Assembly: GCF_001048695.1 (NCBI RefSeq)
Contig: NZ_CVRB01000005.1
Location: 248,001 to 312,000, forward strand
DNA from: Neobacillus massiliamazoniensis
GTDB lineage: Bacteria; Bacillota; Bacilli; Bacillales; Cytobacillaceae
DNA length: 64,000 bases
Direction of reading: 5' to 3'
Notes under the pieces: generated by a model
What the model saw: only the letters and a program-made list of their open reading frames with translations
Told to the model about the DNA's origin: nothing
Database searches by the model: none
In this document: positions 27,151 through 36,441 of the stretch, one piece after another
Layout of the letters: each line of letters begins with the position of its first letter
How positions within the stretch are numbered: position 1 is the stretch's first letter
Made by a program: the position numbers and the translations under genes

Positions 27151-27413
27151 GGTCTACTTTAGCATTATCATTTTTAGATTTTCACTGTTTTGTACTTCCA
27201 TGGTAGTTTAAGTGAAAATTCTCACAATTCGATTTAAATAGAAAACAACTAGGGAATCATCACTCTTTAATTTAGTGTTAATTTTAAGAGTCATAGTACG
27301 GGGAATATTTAAAAACTATAGGATGACAACAGTTCGATGGTGGGAGGGAATAAATCTGCCCACTGTAACAATAGACAAATTACCAGTATAAAATAGGTCA
27401 GGAGGGATTTTAT
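27151..27413. other. Spacer upstream of the 27.4-kb gene
   Basis: Contains a repeat tail (27195-27231) and A/T-rich DNA; no gene. A plus-strand promoter for the following gene must lie here. Confidence 0.4.
27195..27231 (+). repeat. Dispersed intergenic repeat, tail copy
   Basis: CTTCCATGGTAGTTTAAGTG then AAAATTCTCACAATTC. Plus orientation. Confidence 0.5.
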
Positions 27414-27968
27414 ATGGATTATAGACTTAGCGGTTTTTATCGTCAACATCCCAGTATTCATCCAATTTTAGATCAAATTTTGGAGAGTTGGACTGGGGAA
27501 CCAAAAAATACAGTTTATTTGTTAATCAATAAATATGGTTTACCTAATGAAGCAAGTTCAAGAAGAATTATCTGGTATAACAATGGTCCTTGGAAGCGTA
27601 CGATTGTTCACCTTGATACAGTACCTCATAACTCTCCAACACCCCATCTTGATTATTTAGAACAAACCATTGATTATAAAGTTCCTGTTCAATTTTTTGA
27701 TGAATTAGCAGAGTTTGATGGTAGTTTATATCCAGACCGAACGGCTGGTGAAGCTACAGCTAAATGCGATCAAGAAGCGGCGAATTTTATGGCTTTAAAC
27801 TTGATGAACGAAATTGTTACTGGTAAGCGAACCGTAGAAGATGCACGACGTGCTGCGGTTGAAATTGAAAAAGCTTTTCGATTAAAAGGTCAATCGTCAC
27901 CCTACACCACAGGATTCCTATTCCCAAAACAATCTCATACTGCTGATCCAGATGTCGCCGCTTTTTAA
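27414..27968 (+). CDS. Conserved-looking protein of unknown function
   Basis: 184 residues, soluble, no signal or membrane segment. The sequence looks well constrained (INKYGLPNEASSRRIIWYNN, GPWKRTIVHLDTVPHNSPTP, SLYPDRTAGEATAKCDQEAA), with an alanine-rich helical C-terminal third. I do not recognise the family. AGGAGGGATTTTAT gives a strong ribosome site. The YjcZ-type gene starts 21 bp after its stop, so the two probably share a transcript and a sporulation context. Confidence 0.7.
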   Translation: MDYRLSGFYRQHPSIHPILDQILESWTGEPKNTVYLLINKYGLPNEASSRRIIWYNNGPWKRTIVHLDTVPHNSPTPHLDYLEQTIDYKVPVQFFDELAEFDGSLYPDRTAGEATAKCDQEAANFMALNLMNEIVTGKRTVEDARRAAVEIEKAFRLKGQSSPYTTGFLFPKQSHTADPDVAAF

Positions 27969-27988
27969 GGCAAACTAAAACGGCAGCT

Positions 27989-28132
27989 ATGATGTTTTGG
28001 GGATACCTTGGATTTTGGGGATGGGGTGACTGCGGCTTTGGCTACGGCGGCGTTTTCTATGGCGGTAGCGCTTTCGTTTTGATTGTTGTGTTATTTATCC
28101 TGCTTATCATTGTAGGAACACCTTGGTATTAA
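27989..28132 (+). CDS. YjcZ-family sporulation miniprotein
   Basis: 47 residues: a Gly/Trp/Tyr-rich start (MMFWGYLGFWGWGDCGFGYG) and a hydrophobic end FVLIVVLFILLIIVGTPWY. This matches the YjcZ/YtzC-type spore miniproteins, whose hallmark is FALIVVLFILLIIVG. It probably associates with the forming spore envelope. No strong ribosome site of its own, so it may be coupled to the gene 21 bp upstream. Confidence 0.8.
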   Translation: MMFWGYLGFWGWGDCGFGYGGVFYGGSAFVLIVVLFILLIIVGTPWY

Positions 28133-28690
28133 ATAATTCACACAAATTTTTACGAAAAAAAGACTTTCATAGGCTTTTTCTTTTTATATAGGATACTTCC
28201 TTATTTTTACTAAAAGTAAAGAATGCCCATGCCAAAAAATAAGGCAAGCCATATGTTATTGTGAAGCCATATTATGCAGTTACACATAACCTCCAGAAAA
28301 GAAGGGACCGCCCAACCTTCTTTTTCTTTTTGAAAACTAAACATTTGTTTCTTGCCTCCAAAATAGAAAAAGCTTAATGATAAAAGAAAAATGTAAAAAA
28401 TAGCCTAAACCAGCGGAAAACGCTACTGAATCATCGGCTAAATAAGAAAGCTGCATAAGAAAAAAGCTGCCGCATTCGCAAGCTAGTTATTTAAGAAAAG
28501 TACCCGTTACTTTAAGTACACTTCTTCACAATCCCATAAAAATTCAGATTAGTTCATTGTTGAAATAATGCACTCATCTATAAGATCCTTCATATCCATT
28601 TATATTTATTATTGCTCCTCGTTAGTGAAATACAGAAATAGGGTTAAATGCTGCTTCCCAATTCCTCTATCATAGAAACTCTACGGTTTT
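28133..28690. other. Long spacer with one repeat element
   Basis: About 560 bp with no supported gene. A dispersed repeat lies at 28440-28536. The rest is A/T-rich, with weak inverted sequences near 28290-28330 (GAAGGG...CCTTCTTT). Confidence 0.45.
28440..28536 (+). repeat. Dispersed intergenic repeat element
   Basis: AAGCTGCCGCATTCGCAAGC, AAGAAAAGTACCCGTTAC, then TTTAAGTACACTTCTTCACA. Plus orientation. Confidence 0.65.
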
Positions 28691-28926
28691 TCAGATTAAT
28701 TCTAGTGTTGGCACCAATTTATTTAATCCATGAACACCAGGACCATCAATCACATCACCTTCATAAGTATAACGGGAACCATGGCATGGGTAATCCCATG
28801 ACTTTTCAGCTTCATTCCATAGACATTCACAACCACAGTGGGTACAGGTTGTATCTACAATATATAGGTTGCCAATCTCATCCTTGTATGCACCTGCTGT
28901 TTTCCCTTTATACTTAACGATTGAAC
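28691..28926 (-). pseudogene. Rieske domain remnant of an FAD oxidoreductase (YhfW-like)
   Basis: About 77 codons on the minus strand with both Rieske 2Fe-2S ligand motifs: DTTCTHCGCECLWN (CTHxGC) and WDYPCHGSRYTYEGDVIDGP (CHG). This is the C-terminal domain of the Bacillus FAD/Rieske oxidoreductases of the YhfW type. The FAD domain (about 400 residues) is absent: the coding sequence begins exactly at the tail of a dispersed repeat (28926-28958). Confidence 0.7.
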
Positions 28927-29010
28927 CTTAAGGGTGTATTTCAATTCTTCACAATTTGCTTCGTTAGTCGAACTAGAAAAAGGCGTCGCCTTATTTAAGC
29001 ATCGCCCCCT
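28926..29010 (+). repeat. Dispersed intergenic repeat at a gene truncation
   Basis: CTTAAGGGTGTATTTCAATT then CTTCACAATT, followed by AAAAAGGCGTCGCC and CATCGCCCCC. It marks the 5' edge of the Rieske remnant. Confidence 0.55.
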
Positions 29011-29158
29011 TTAGTTCAAAAAGAATTATATGACAATTATGGCAATAATATTTACCCAACGCTTTTCTAATAATAAAGAGACGCCATAAATATGTTAAGG
29101 TAATCGGGCTTCCCTATTAAATCAAGACTTTTCCGCTATTACAATCTCCAAAGTGGAG

Positions 29159-29932
29159 TTATGTTATAATTCCCTCTTCTAAGTTTCTCCATAGGTGATG
29201 GGCTTCTCTGGCAAGATGCTCTAATAAATCTGGCGGTGCAGTTGTAATAGCGGCACACTGCTTGATTAGAGTGTCTAATTCTAATTTAAATGCTTCTAAA
29301 TCCTTAGCTTCGCGAATAATCATTTGCCTAAAAGCATTTAAAACTGGTAGCATCTCAGTACGTGGTTTTCGTACTATTGTTCTAAGTGCATTTGCTTGGA
29401 GTAAAAATCGTTCAAACTTTTGTGTCATTCTTCTAACCCTATCTTGTAGTTCATAATTTGATGTATCTAAATAATGCTGAACAAAAGCAAGATGATCAGC
29501 CATTTGTCTTAACCAAAACGTACTTTCATGTATGACCGCATCCGCTACGAAAACTTGACTGCCACTTTGTATTAAATTAAATACTTTCTGTGACTCCTCG
29601 GCTTCTCTTATCATATGATCCATAAGTGCTACTTGCGTCGAAACAATCAATTCACAGTGTAATGCCTTATTCATTCCACCTATAAGGAAATTACGAAATT
29701 CGCTTATAGCTTGCGAAGATTCATTAATTAAAATACCAAGATCCCCCTGTTTCGCTTCCGCCCTCTGCCATATCCCTCCCAAACTCTGAACCATACTCTG
29801 GTTTGCACGGGCTAATTCCAGTTCATGATGACTTATTTCCCTGTCAAAAAATTGACCATGCTCTAAATTATTTCGCAACCAAAAGGCTACTATCCCATAG
29901 GCATCCCTTTCGTATTTATCCGTATACCCCAT
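29159..29932 (-). CDS. DUF2935 domain protein
   Basis: 257 residues, all-helical, with two DUF2935 repeats, each a four-helix bundle with conserved His/Glu residues resembling ferritin-like di-metal sites: FWLRNNLEHGQFFDREISHH near residue 15 and DAVIHESTFWLRQMADHLAF near 135. A bound metal is likely but not proven; function unknown. ATG at 29932 is chosen for the GAAAGGGG site; the frame is open to 30055. A second, broken DUF2935 gene of different base composition lies at 35.4-36.3 kb. Confidence 0.82.
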   Translation of the reverse strand: MGYTDKYERDAYGIVAFWLRNNLEHGQFFDREISHHELELARANQSMVQSLGGIWQRAEAKQGDLGILINESSQAISEFRNFLIGGMNKALHCELIVSTQVALMDHMIREAEESQKVFNLIQSGSQVFVADAVIHESTFWLRQMADHLAFVQHYLDTSNYELQDRVRRMTQKFERFLLQANALRTIVRKPRTEMLPVLNAFRQMIIREAKDLEAFKLELDTLIKQCAAITTAPPDLLEHLAREAHHLWRNLEEGIIT

Positions 29933-30156
29933 AATTACACCCCTTTCGATTATTCTCACCAAGATAAATATATTATTTAGATAATTTGAATATGACAAGT
30001 GTTGAAATGAAGATAATGCAATTAAGAAAAAAAAGACTCTAAATTTAAGGTCCAATTACTTTTCAAAAATACTTTTAATTCATTTTCATAGTCCAACTTT
30101 AATATCTACTTGGTAGGAAATCCTTTATAGGAATATCAACGAATAATAAATAGGCT

Positions 30157-30984
30157 TTATAAAAAGAAATCTTTAAGTACCTGAGCTACCTGATCCGGTG
30201 CATGAATATCTGGTGCATTATGGTCGAGACCTTGTAGGGTCAAGGTGTTTAGATTCGGAATGACGGATTCCAATGCTTGAGTGGCCATCTTATTGAAAAA
30301 AATAAAGCCTTCGGTACCCAAGGTGCCAGTCAACATTAACGTTTCAGCCTCAATTCCTTTGTATTTCTCGAAAGTAGAGTCTACTCGATGAGCCTCTTTG
30401 AATTCATTTGCAATTGTTGGCATAAGCATGACGGTTTCTTCCCATTCAGGGCTTTGGGACATCGCTTGAATAATTTCCTCTAACTGTTCATCAGGAATAT
30501 CTACTCCCATAGCTTTAAGAAATATCTTATGAGCTTCACAGTAATTTTTTTGTACAAGCGCGTCCTCGTAATCAGATATCCAAATGATTGGAAGTGAGTC
30601 ATTGATAGAAACACCCGGTTCATAGATGGCAAGCTTCATAAGAGGATACTCAAGGGCGACATCAAGTGCTACCAATCCACCGTAGCTGTGTCCAAAAAGA
30701 AAAGTAGCTTCTGCCTTTTTTAGAACGGCAGCAACATCTTCCTGCTCCTTTTTCAAACTGTAGTTCGTACTTTGCGGTCCACTATTTCCCCGGCCTCGAC
30801 GATCTATAATATATACGGTAAATTGATCAGCAAGACTTTCAGCAAGTCGGATGTAATGTGCGGAAGTTCGGGCAGTGCCAGGAACAATGACGAGGGATGG
30901 CCCCATACCGATTCTACGAAAACCGAGCATGGTTCCATCATTAGAGGTTATATTCCCTATTGAAAAAATTTTTTGTGACGACAT
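30157..30984 (-). CDS. Alpha/beta hydrolase
   Basis: 275 residues. The oxyanion region SLVIVPGTART, nucleophile elbow GHSYGG near residue 100 (Ser), acid in MLTGTLGTEG and His in LQGLDHNAPDI near 255 form the expected order. YIIDRRGRGNSG is the classical strand-4 loop. Cytoplasmic esterase or peroxidase-like hydrolase; substrate unknown. AGGAGG upstream of the ATG. It lies downstream of the molybdenum hydroxylase subunit on the same strand with about 145 bp between. Confidence 0.85.
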   Translation of the reverse strand: MSSQKIFSIGNITSNDGTMLGFRRIGMGPSLVIVPGTARTSAHYIRLAESLADQFTVYIIDRRGRGNSGPQSTNYSLKKEQEDVAAVLKKAEATFLFGHSYGGLVALDVALEYPLMKLAIYEPGVSINDSLPIIWISDYEDALVQKNYCEAHKIFLKAMGVDIPDEQLEEIIQAMSQSPEWEETVMLMPTIANEFKEAHRVDSTFEKYKGIEAETLMLTGTLGTEGFIFFNKMATQALESVIPNLNTLTLQGLDHNAPDIHAPDQVAQVLKDFFL

Positions 30985-31129
30985 AGTACCCTCCTATTTT
31001 CTGGTTTAACCTTTTTAGATATAAAATTACACTATATTTCTGAACTTACCTGAACCTTAGCTCAAGAAGAAAAAAAGCAATTGCTTAATTCTACAATCAC
31101 ACCCGTTATTCCTTTCTACCAGATATCCT

Positions 31130-33445
31130 TTATTGCCTCTCCTTTGCTCTCCAAATTAATTCTGGAATTAAGGGAAGATTATGAAGCGAAACACCAGCGG
31201 CCACGGACAATGCATTTCCGAGAGCCCCAGGCATTCCCATTAACCCTAGTTCTCCTATTCCACGGGCTCCGTATGGTGCATCAATCTGTGGATTTTCAAC
31301 AAAACCAACCAAGTAATTAGGATTCTCCCCATAGTGGAGCGGGCGATACGTCCGAAGCTGCGGATTCAAAACCCTCCCTAAATCATCAAAATAAAATGTT
31401 TCTCTCCCTGCGAATGCTAACCCCATACTCATTGCCCCCATAACTTGACCTAATGCTGTTTTTTCATTCATCACCCTGCCTGCATCCACCACGCATGCAG
31501 CATTAACAAGTCGATAAGTATAATTTCTGCGATCGAATTCTACCTCTACTCCATATGCCGCAACAGACCACTCTGGACCAGGCTTCCCAGCTCCTGTTTC
31601 AGGATCCAAATTCGTTATATGACGTAATATATAATTTCCTCTGCCAATGATTTGACCCCCAATAGCGTTACCATTTGGATACTTATAACCATATCCAATA
31701 TCTTTAAAATCAAGCCCAATGGATGGATCATCCCTCAAAAATACCCGACTATTTGCCACTTCAAGATCTTCCTTTGGTGCTCTTAACACACATGATGCCA
31801 CTTCTTTTAATTGGGTAATGACATCTTCAGCGGCATTTAAGGTAGCCCTACCTGCCATAAACGTTCCCCGGCTTGCAACGGTTTTCCAATGTTCTGGCGT
31901 GGTCTGGGTATCGACTTCCATTCGTACATGAATTTTATCGACGTCCATTTTAAGTCTCTCGGCGAGAATTTGAGCTAGCACAGTCTTAGTCCCAGTTCCA
32001 ATTTCGATAAGACCTGACATTAAATTGATACTTCCATCCCGATTAAATGTTAAAATAACGCCTGAGGGTGAGTTGGCATCAATCGTTGACGTTTTCCAGC
32101 TACAGCTTACGCCTTTTACTCTAACAAAGCGTTCATTTATCTCTTTAATCGCCCCTTCGTCCCATTTGATTAAATGTCTTACTTTCTCAATACAATGTGG
32201 TAAGTCTCCTAAATTGCTTTTATTTAAAGGAACCCTTGTCGGTGTTGTATTTCCTAGTCTGATGGCATTTATATAACGGAGTTGAAGGGGATCCATTTGC
32301 AGTTTTTGTGATAGTAAGTCCAATGTCCTTTCAATCACAAAGGAAAGCTCAGAATGAGAAAATCCTCTAAATGGGGATGCATACGGATGATTGGTATACA
32401 TACAGTATGAATCACACCAGACATTCTCAACATTATAGGGACCTGTACAGTCGACTGCCCCTGATCTTGTTACATCAATGGCTTTATCGGAATAGGCACC
32501 CCCATCCCACAAATAAAGGATTTCCATCACTTTAATTTTTCCGTTACGATCGGCCCCAATTTTAACTGTTGCATCCAAACCAATGTGACATGGAGATGTA
32601 ATGATATCCTCTTCACGTGTATTGAAAACCCTTACAAGTCGGCCGCCAACAGCCTTTGATGCCAAGTAGGCAAGTATTTCAAGCTGAACGGGTGCCTTTC
32701 CACCGTAGCCTCCTCCAACAAACGGCGTGTGAACAACAATTTTCCCAATATCCTCACCAAAGTAATTACCTATAAGTGTTTTGACCATAAAAGGCGCCTG
32801 AGACGAGGTCGTTATATTGATTGTTCCATCTGGTAAAATCTCACACGATGAACATCTTGTTTCCATTGCGGCATGGTCCGAAGGTGCAAAGGAATAACTA
32901 GCTTCTACTGTTACCTCACTGTCAGACCATCCTTTTTCCATATTGCCCTTGCGAATTTTCGTAAGGGTTGCAATGTTTGTTCCCGGAACCGGGTGTGAAT
33001 CTTTCTCCTTTTTGTATTCGTCTAACCTTTCATGGACGAGGGGAGCATTCTTTTGGAACGCTTGTGTAGGTGAATTTACTACTGGCAATAGTTCATAGTG
33101 GACATGAACCAGGTTAGCTGCTTTCTTAGCCTGTGCTGGAGTATCAGCGACAACTAATGCAACTACTTCTCCATGATAACGGACCTTATCTACAGCAATC
33201 GGCGGTCGGTCGCGGATGGACTCACCTGTGAGTGGAAAATGTTCTCCCGCGATAATCGCCCTAACTCCTGGAATTTTTAGCGCCTCTGTCGTGTCAATCG
33301 CAGTGATCCTGGCATGCCCATAAGGACTGATGACCTTAATGCAAGAAAGCATCCCGACTGATTGGTAATCATCTGTGTATTTCGCCCTGCCTGTCACTTT
33401 ATCCCACGCGTCTTTACGAATGACACTTTTTCCGATTACATCCAA
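31130..33445 (-). CDS. Xanthine dehydrogenase family molybdenum-binding subunit
   Basis: 771 residues, the molybdopterin cytosine dinucleotide-binding large subunit of the xanthine oxidase family (like PucD/XdhA). It carries VTGRAKYTDDYQ at the start, FVGGGYGGKAPVQLE near residue 240, the YASPFRGFSHSE loop, and GARGIGELGLMG with the catalytic glutamate near 735. It normally works with an iron-sulfur subunit and an FAD subunit; neither is nearby, so it is an orphan. TTG at 33445 is preferred because AGGAG lies eight bases upstream; the frame is open to 33547. Substrate (purine, aldehyde, nicotinate or other) cannot be read. Confidence 0.87.
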   Translation of the reverse strand: MDVIGKSVIRKDAWDKVTGRAKYTDDYQSVGMLSCIKVISPYGHARITAIDTTEALKIPGVRAIIAGEHFPLTGESIRDRPPIAVDKVRYHGEVVALVVADTPAQAKKAANLVHVHYELLPVVNSPTQAFQKNAPLVHERLDEYKKEKDSHPVPGTNIATLTKIRKGNMEKGWSDSEVTVEASYSFAPSDHAAMETRCSSCEILPDGTINITTSSQAPFMVKTLIGNYFGEDIGKIVVHTPFVGGGYGGKAPVQLEILAYLASKAVGGRLVRVFNTREEDIITSPCHIGLDATVKIGADRNGKIKVMEILYLWDGGAYSDKAIDVTRSGAVDCTGPYNVENVWCDSYCMYTNHPYASPFRGFSHSELSFVIERTLDLLSQKLQMDPLQLRYINAIRLGNTTPTRVPLNKSNLGDLPHCIEKVRHLIKWDEGAIKEINERFVRVKGVSCSWKTSTIDANSPSGVILTFNRDGSINLMSGLIEIGTGTKTVLAQILAERLKMDVDKIHVRMEVDTQTTPEHWKTVASRGTFMAGRATLNAAEDVITQLKEVASCVLRAPKEDLEVANSRVFLRDDPSIGLDFKDIGYGYKYPNGNAIGGQIIGRGNYILRHITNLDPETGAGKPGPEWSVAAYGVEVEFDRRNYTYRLVNAACVVDAGRVMNEKTALGQVMGAMSMGLAFAGRETFYFDDLGRVLNPQLRTYRPLHYGENPNYLVGFVENPQIDAPYGARGIGELGLMGMPGALGNALSVAAGVSLHNLPLIPELIWRAKERQ

Positions 33446-33872
33446 GTCGTTCACTCCTAACTCTCGGTTTTCATATAACCTTTCGATTCCCAGTATATTA
33501 ATATTCGTGTACATAAAGATAAATACAGCTACGTAGAAATAAAACAAATGAATAATTATGTAGATGAAGTTTGCAAGATTGGCTCGTACCTTATAAAAAT
33601 GGGGTTGTTGAGAATTGTTGTAAAATGACTATGGACAACCACATTGTCATCTCCAGCAATCATTCGCTTTTGTCTGCCTGGCTACTAAATTCTTTATATC
33701 AATTGCTAATCCTTGATTCACTGAACTAAGACATTACTATAATACGAAAATGGCATTACTCCATTATTGAAGTAATGCCCTCGTAAAAAAGAAAAGCTGC
33801 CTCAATGGCAGCTGAATCTCCAATATTAGCATCCGTTAGCCATCCACCTTTTAAGAACTTTCAAGTATATAA
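33446..33872. other. Spacer upstream of the orphan molybdenum subunit
   Basis: No gene found and no trace of FAD or iron-sulfur subunit coding. Contains the hairpin repeat at 33747-33800 and AAGCTGCC...GGCAGCT near 33792-33812. Confidence 0.45.
33747..33812 (+). repeat. Dispersed intergenic repeat with two hairpins
   Basis: Perfect arms GGCATTACT (33752-33760) and AGTAATGCC (33771-33779) with loop CCATTATTGA, then CCTCGTAAAAAAG and a second hairpin AGCTGCC TCAAT GGCAGCT. Confidence 0.65.
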
Positions 33873-34043
33873 CTAATGATGTTCAAGGAATTTAATTGCT
33901 GTCCGAATAGACCTAACAAGACTTGGTCCAACTAATTCTGCTATATCCAAAAAGATATCAAGGATGTCCCACCATTTGGATTCCTTCCCTTCCTCTTTTC
34001 TCTTTTCTCTTCGGGCTTTTCTTTTCTCTTTAAATGTATTCAT
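33873..34043 (-). CDS. Small basic/amphipathic protein
   Basis: 56 residues with a strong ribosome site (GGGGGTGA). The N-terminal third is very basic (MNTFKEKRKARREKRKEEG), followed by WWDILDIFLDIAELVG and IRTAIKFLEHH. This could bind nucleic acid or membrane. No family recognised. It is absent from longer-ORF searches because of its size; codon use and the site support it. Confidence 0.55.
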   Translation of the reverse strand: MNTFKEKRKARREKRKEEGKESKWWDILDIFLDIAELVGPSLVRSIRTAIKFLEHH

Positions 34044-34433
34044 AAACTCACCCCCGTCTCTTCTTTATAGTACCGCGTCTCCACTTATTGTAGAAAAGCC
34101 CACATTACTTAAGTGAAAGCATTCACAACTTCACTTTATTAGATAAAATTATTTAAAGTAATTTTTATTATCAATAAATCCCCAGTATTTCTTATTTACT
34201 TCTCCAACAAAAAAAGGAAATCCTTCTTCAACTGCCAGTTAGTTTAATAAATAAAGGGATTGCTACGGCAACCCCATTGTTCAACTCATGCCCCAAATAC
34301 TATAAGTGTAATGTTTTACAATTTACAATCACTTTTAGTATCATTTTTTAGGAAATCTTGGTATTTAATTCATGAATAAAGCCCCTAATCTAAAAGGAAA
34401 ATATAAAAGCATTAGAAAAAGGAGGATTAGTGA
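34044..34433. other. Spacer with two repeat pieces
   Basis: 390 bp with no gene: a degenerate tail at 34100-34130 (TTACTTAAGTGAAAGCATTC) and an element at 34228-34327. Confidence 0.45.
34228..34327 (+). repeat. Dispersed intergenic repeat element
   Basis: AACTGCCAGTTAGTTTAATA, GGGATTGCTACGGCAACCCC, then ACTATAAGTGTAATG and TTTTACAATT. Nearly the same as the copy at 19804. Confidence 0.6.
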
Positions 34434-35183
34434 ATGTTTAAATTATATACCGTTTATGCATTTCTTTTTGCTCTTTTGCTGATAAACATTTCTGGTTGTA
34501 ACAGAAGTTTAAACAAATTAAATAAAATTGATATCTCGAATGTTACCAAGATAAGTGCAGTTACTTTAACGCCCTATCCTACGTCGATAGCAGTTGTGGT
34601 GAATAAGAAATATTATATGCCTGTTAACTATGTACCAAAAGATTTAGTCTATCCTAATGTCCCTTTTTTATTTAAAGAAAAAATTGAAAAACGTGAAATG
34701 AGAATGGAAGCGGCACAAGCATTAGAAAAACTATTCGCCGCTGCTAAAAACGATGGAATTTATTTAAGCGGAGTTTCTGCCTATCGATCCTATGCTACAC
34801 AAGAAGCTTTATTTAACCAATATGTAAAACGAGACGGTTTTGCAAAAGCGAGAACCTATAGTGCGATTCCCGGTACCAGTGAACATCAGACAGGCTTAGC
34901 AATTGATGTTAGCGGAATAAACGGAATATGTGCTGCTGAATCTTGTTTTGCCAATTCGAAAGAGGCTGCTTGGTTAAAGAAAAATGCTTCCAACTACGGC
35001 TTTATCGTTCGCTATCCGTTAGGAAAAGAAAACATTACAGGTTATAAATATGAACCGTGGCATATACGTTATGTTGGTAGTAGTGATTCGAAAGCCATTC
35101 AAAGTCGTGGGATAACGCTAGAAGAATACTTACACGTTGTTCCTGTTTCCGACGTATCAAAATACAAAAAAGATTTTCATTAA
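34434..35183 (+). CDS. LdcB/DacB-type D-Ala-D-Ala carboxypeptidase lipoprotein
   Basis: 249 residues. The N-terminal signal ends in the lipobox ISGC (Cys near residue 23), so it is a lipoprotein acting outside the membrane. The M15B (VanY-like) domain covers residues 85-235: SAYRSYATQEALFNQYV, zinc ligands in GTSEHQTGLAIDVSG (His and Asp), and EPWHIRYVG (second His). It trims D-Ala or a similar residue from peptidoglycan stem peptides. AAAGGAGGATTAGTG is the ribosome site. Stands alone. Confidence 0.88.
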   Translation: MFKLYTVYAFLFALLLINISGCNRSLNKLNKIDISNVTKISAVTLTPYPTSIAVVVNKKYYMPVNYVPKDLVYPNVPFLFKEKIEKREMRMEAAQALEKLFAAAKNDGIYLSGVSAYRSYATQEALFNQYVKRDGFAKARTYSAIPGTSEHQTGLAIDVSGINGICAAESCFANSKEAAWLKKNASNYGFIVRYPLGKENITGYKYEPWHIRYVGSSDSKAIQSRGITLEEYLHVVPVSDVSKYKKDFH

Positions 35184-35189
35184 CCTTTT

Positions 35190-35440
35190 GCGTCAAAAGC
35201 GTTTACCATATTCAGAACGACAACAGAGCCGACTGGAGAAATGGATGGACCGCTTCAACGGGGAAGCAACTAAGTATTTGGAGCATTTCCTGGCGTGGTT
35301 CAGCTATATCGACAGCAAGGACTATGAGAACACAACGTTGAATAAAAAAACATGTTGGTGTCTTCAGGCCTGTTTTCTGTGAAGGATACGAATGCTAGAC
35401 TTCGACGGATGGCGTATTGTTGAACTATCGGGAAGCATAG
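35190..35440 (+). pseudogene. C-terminal transposase remnant (IS1595-like)
   Basis: About 80 codons fused in frame behind the carboxypeptidase region but out of its frame: RLPYSERQQSRLEKWMDRFN then ATKYLEHFLAWFSYIDSK. The pattern (RFxGxATKYLxxxLxW) fits the end of IS1595/ISXO2-type transposases. One frameshift near the AATAAAAAAAC run (35342-35350) separates the last 30 codons (SVKDTNARLRRMAY). No inverted repeats identified. More G/C-rich than its left neighbour. Confidence 0.5.
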
Positions 35441-35445
35441 TTAAA

Positions 35446-36255
35446 TTAGTAACCGGCTCTAGGTTTGGTAGGGTCGCAATTAGGGCAGGGCACGCCTGCA
35501 GCAGCTTGAGAGAGTTTGGTCAAATAATAGCACTCTTCCCGGTACATATGATCGAGAATCAGCTGTGAAAACGTTGCCTGCAATTCTTTACCGGCAAAGA
35601 GCTCCTCTACTTCGGACAGAAATTTCATGAAGAGGAGCAAAATGGTATTAACTTCTTGATTAAACCGTCTCAAAGCAGGGAACTCCGCCAATTGAGTACG
35701 CATATATCCCGCAAGCCCGACAGCTTTGATATAAAAGGTCTGAAAATACCATTCGAATTCCGAGCTCTTATTTTTCCAGCTCTTCTCTACCAGATCAAAT
35801 TCGTCTGTTAAGCCGGCTGCATGGCCGTATGCGGTTTGAAGCCATAATAAATGCTGGTGAATCGTTGGTCCCGGGGAAGGCAGTTGGCTACTTGTGAGTG
35901 CAGCAAAAACGCGCATCGCTTCCTCGGTCTCATTGACCATATGATTAAAAAACGTCGGGGTCAAGATAATATCCTCCGTTAGCGACCGTTGCAGCAAATG
36001 AAGCGTATAGGTGCGCAATTGTGAAGTCCAAGGATTTACAGATTGAAGCAAGGCAGCGATGCTCTCGTCATCCAAGTCCAGCCGTGCTGATTACAACAAT
36101 TTGTCAAAGGCTTGAATGAACTGCTCTGCTCTGGATATTTCCGCTGCCTCTCCTGGAGCAATGTCATCCCGAATTAACATCGCATGATCGCCCAAAATCT
36201 GCAGCCAAAATCGGAGCTCAAAGAGCGCGCCTTCCTCAAAGCTAATTCCCACCAT
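35446..36255 (-). pseudogene. Second DUF2935 gene, interrupted by an in-frame TAA
   Basis: 270 codons from ATG 36253-36255: FELRFWLQILGDHAMLIRDD is the first DUF2935 motif; TAA at codon 55 (36091-36093) follows FIQAFDKLL, and the same frame resumes SARLDLDDESIAALLQ and runs to the end (LILDHMYREECYYLTKLSQ as second motif). No indel. Base composition is clearly more G/C-rich than most of the window, and a transposase remnant adjoins, so the gene probably arrived by transfer. The 3' part could be translated from TTG at 36075, but it lacks a ribosome site. Confidence 0.75.
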
Positions 36256-36441
36256 TTTACACAGCTCCCTTTTCAGATGACATCCGATTCTTTTATCACT
36301 ATATGTGGGTGTCGCCTTCTCAGATGCCTATCTAATGCACGGCGTCCTTTCTCGGATCGATAAAAAACGTTCCGTCGCTCCGATGTTTATTTGTCGTACG
36401 ATGGAAAAGCCAGGCATTTAAGCCCAAAAAAAATACTCCTG
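36256..36441. other. Spacer between broken DUF2935 and VC0807-type genes
   Basis: About 185 bp, more G/C-rich than average. A short minus-strand frame (MPGFSIVRQINIGATERFLS) after AGGAG is possible but too short to support. Confidence 0.3.

Noticed and set aside
28648-28917. 89-codon plus-strand ORF rich in His
   Set aside because: It is the antisense shadow of the Rieske remnant, whose cysteine and histidine motifs are unmistakable on the minus strand.
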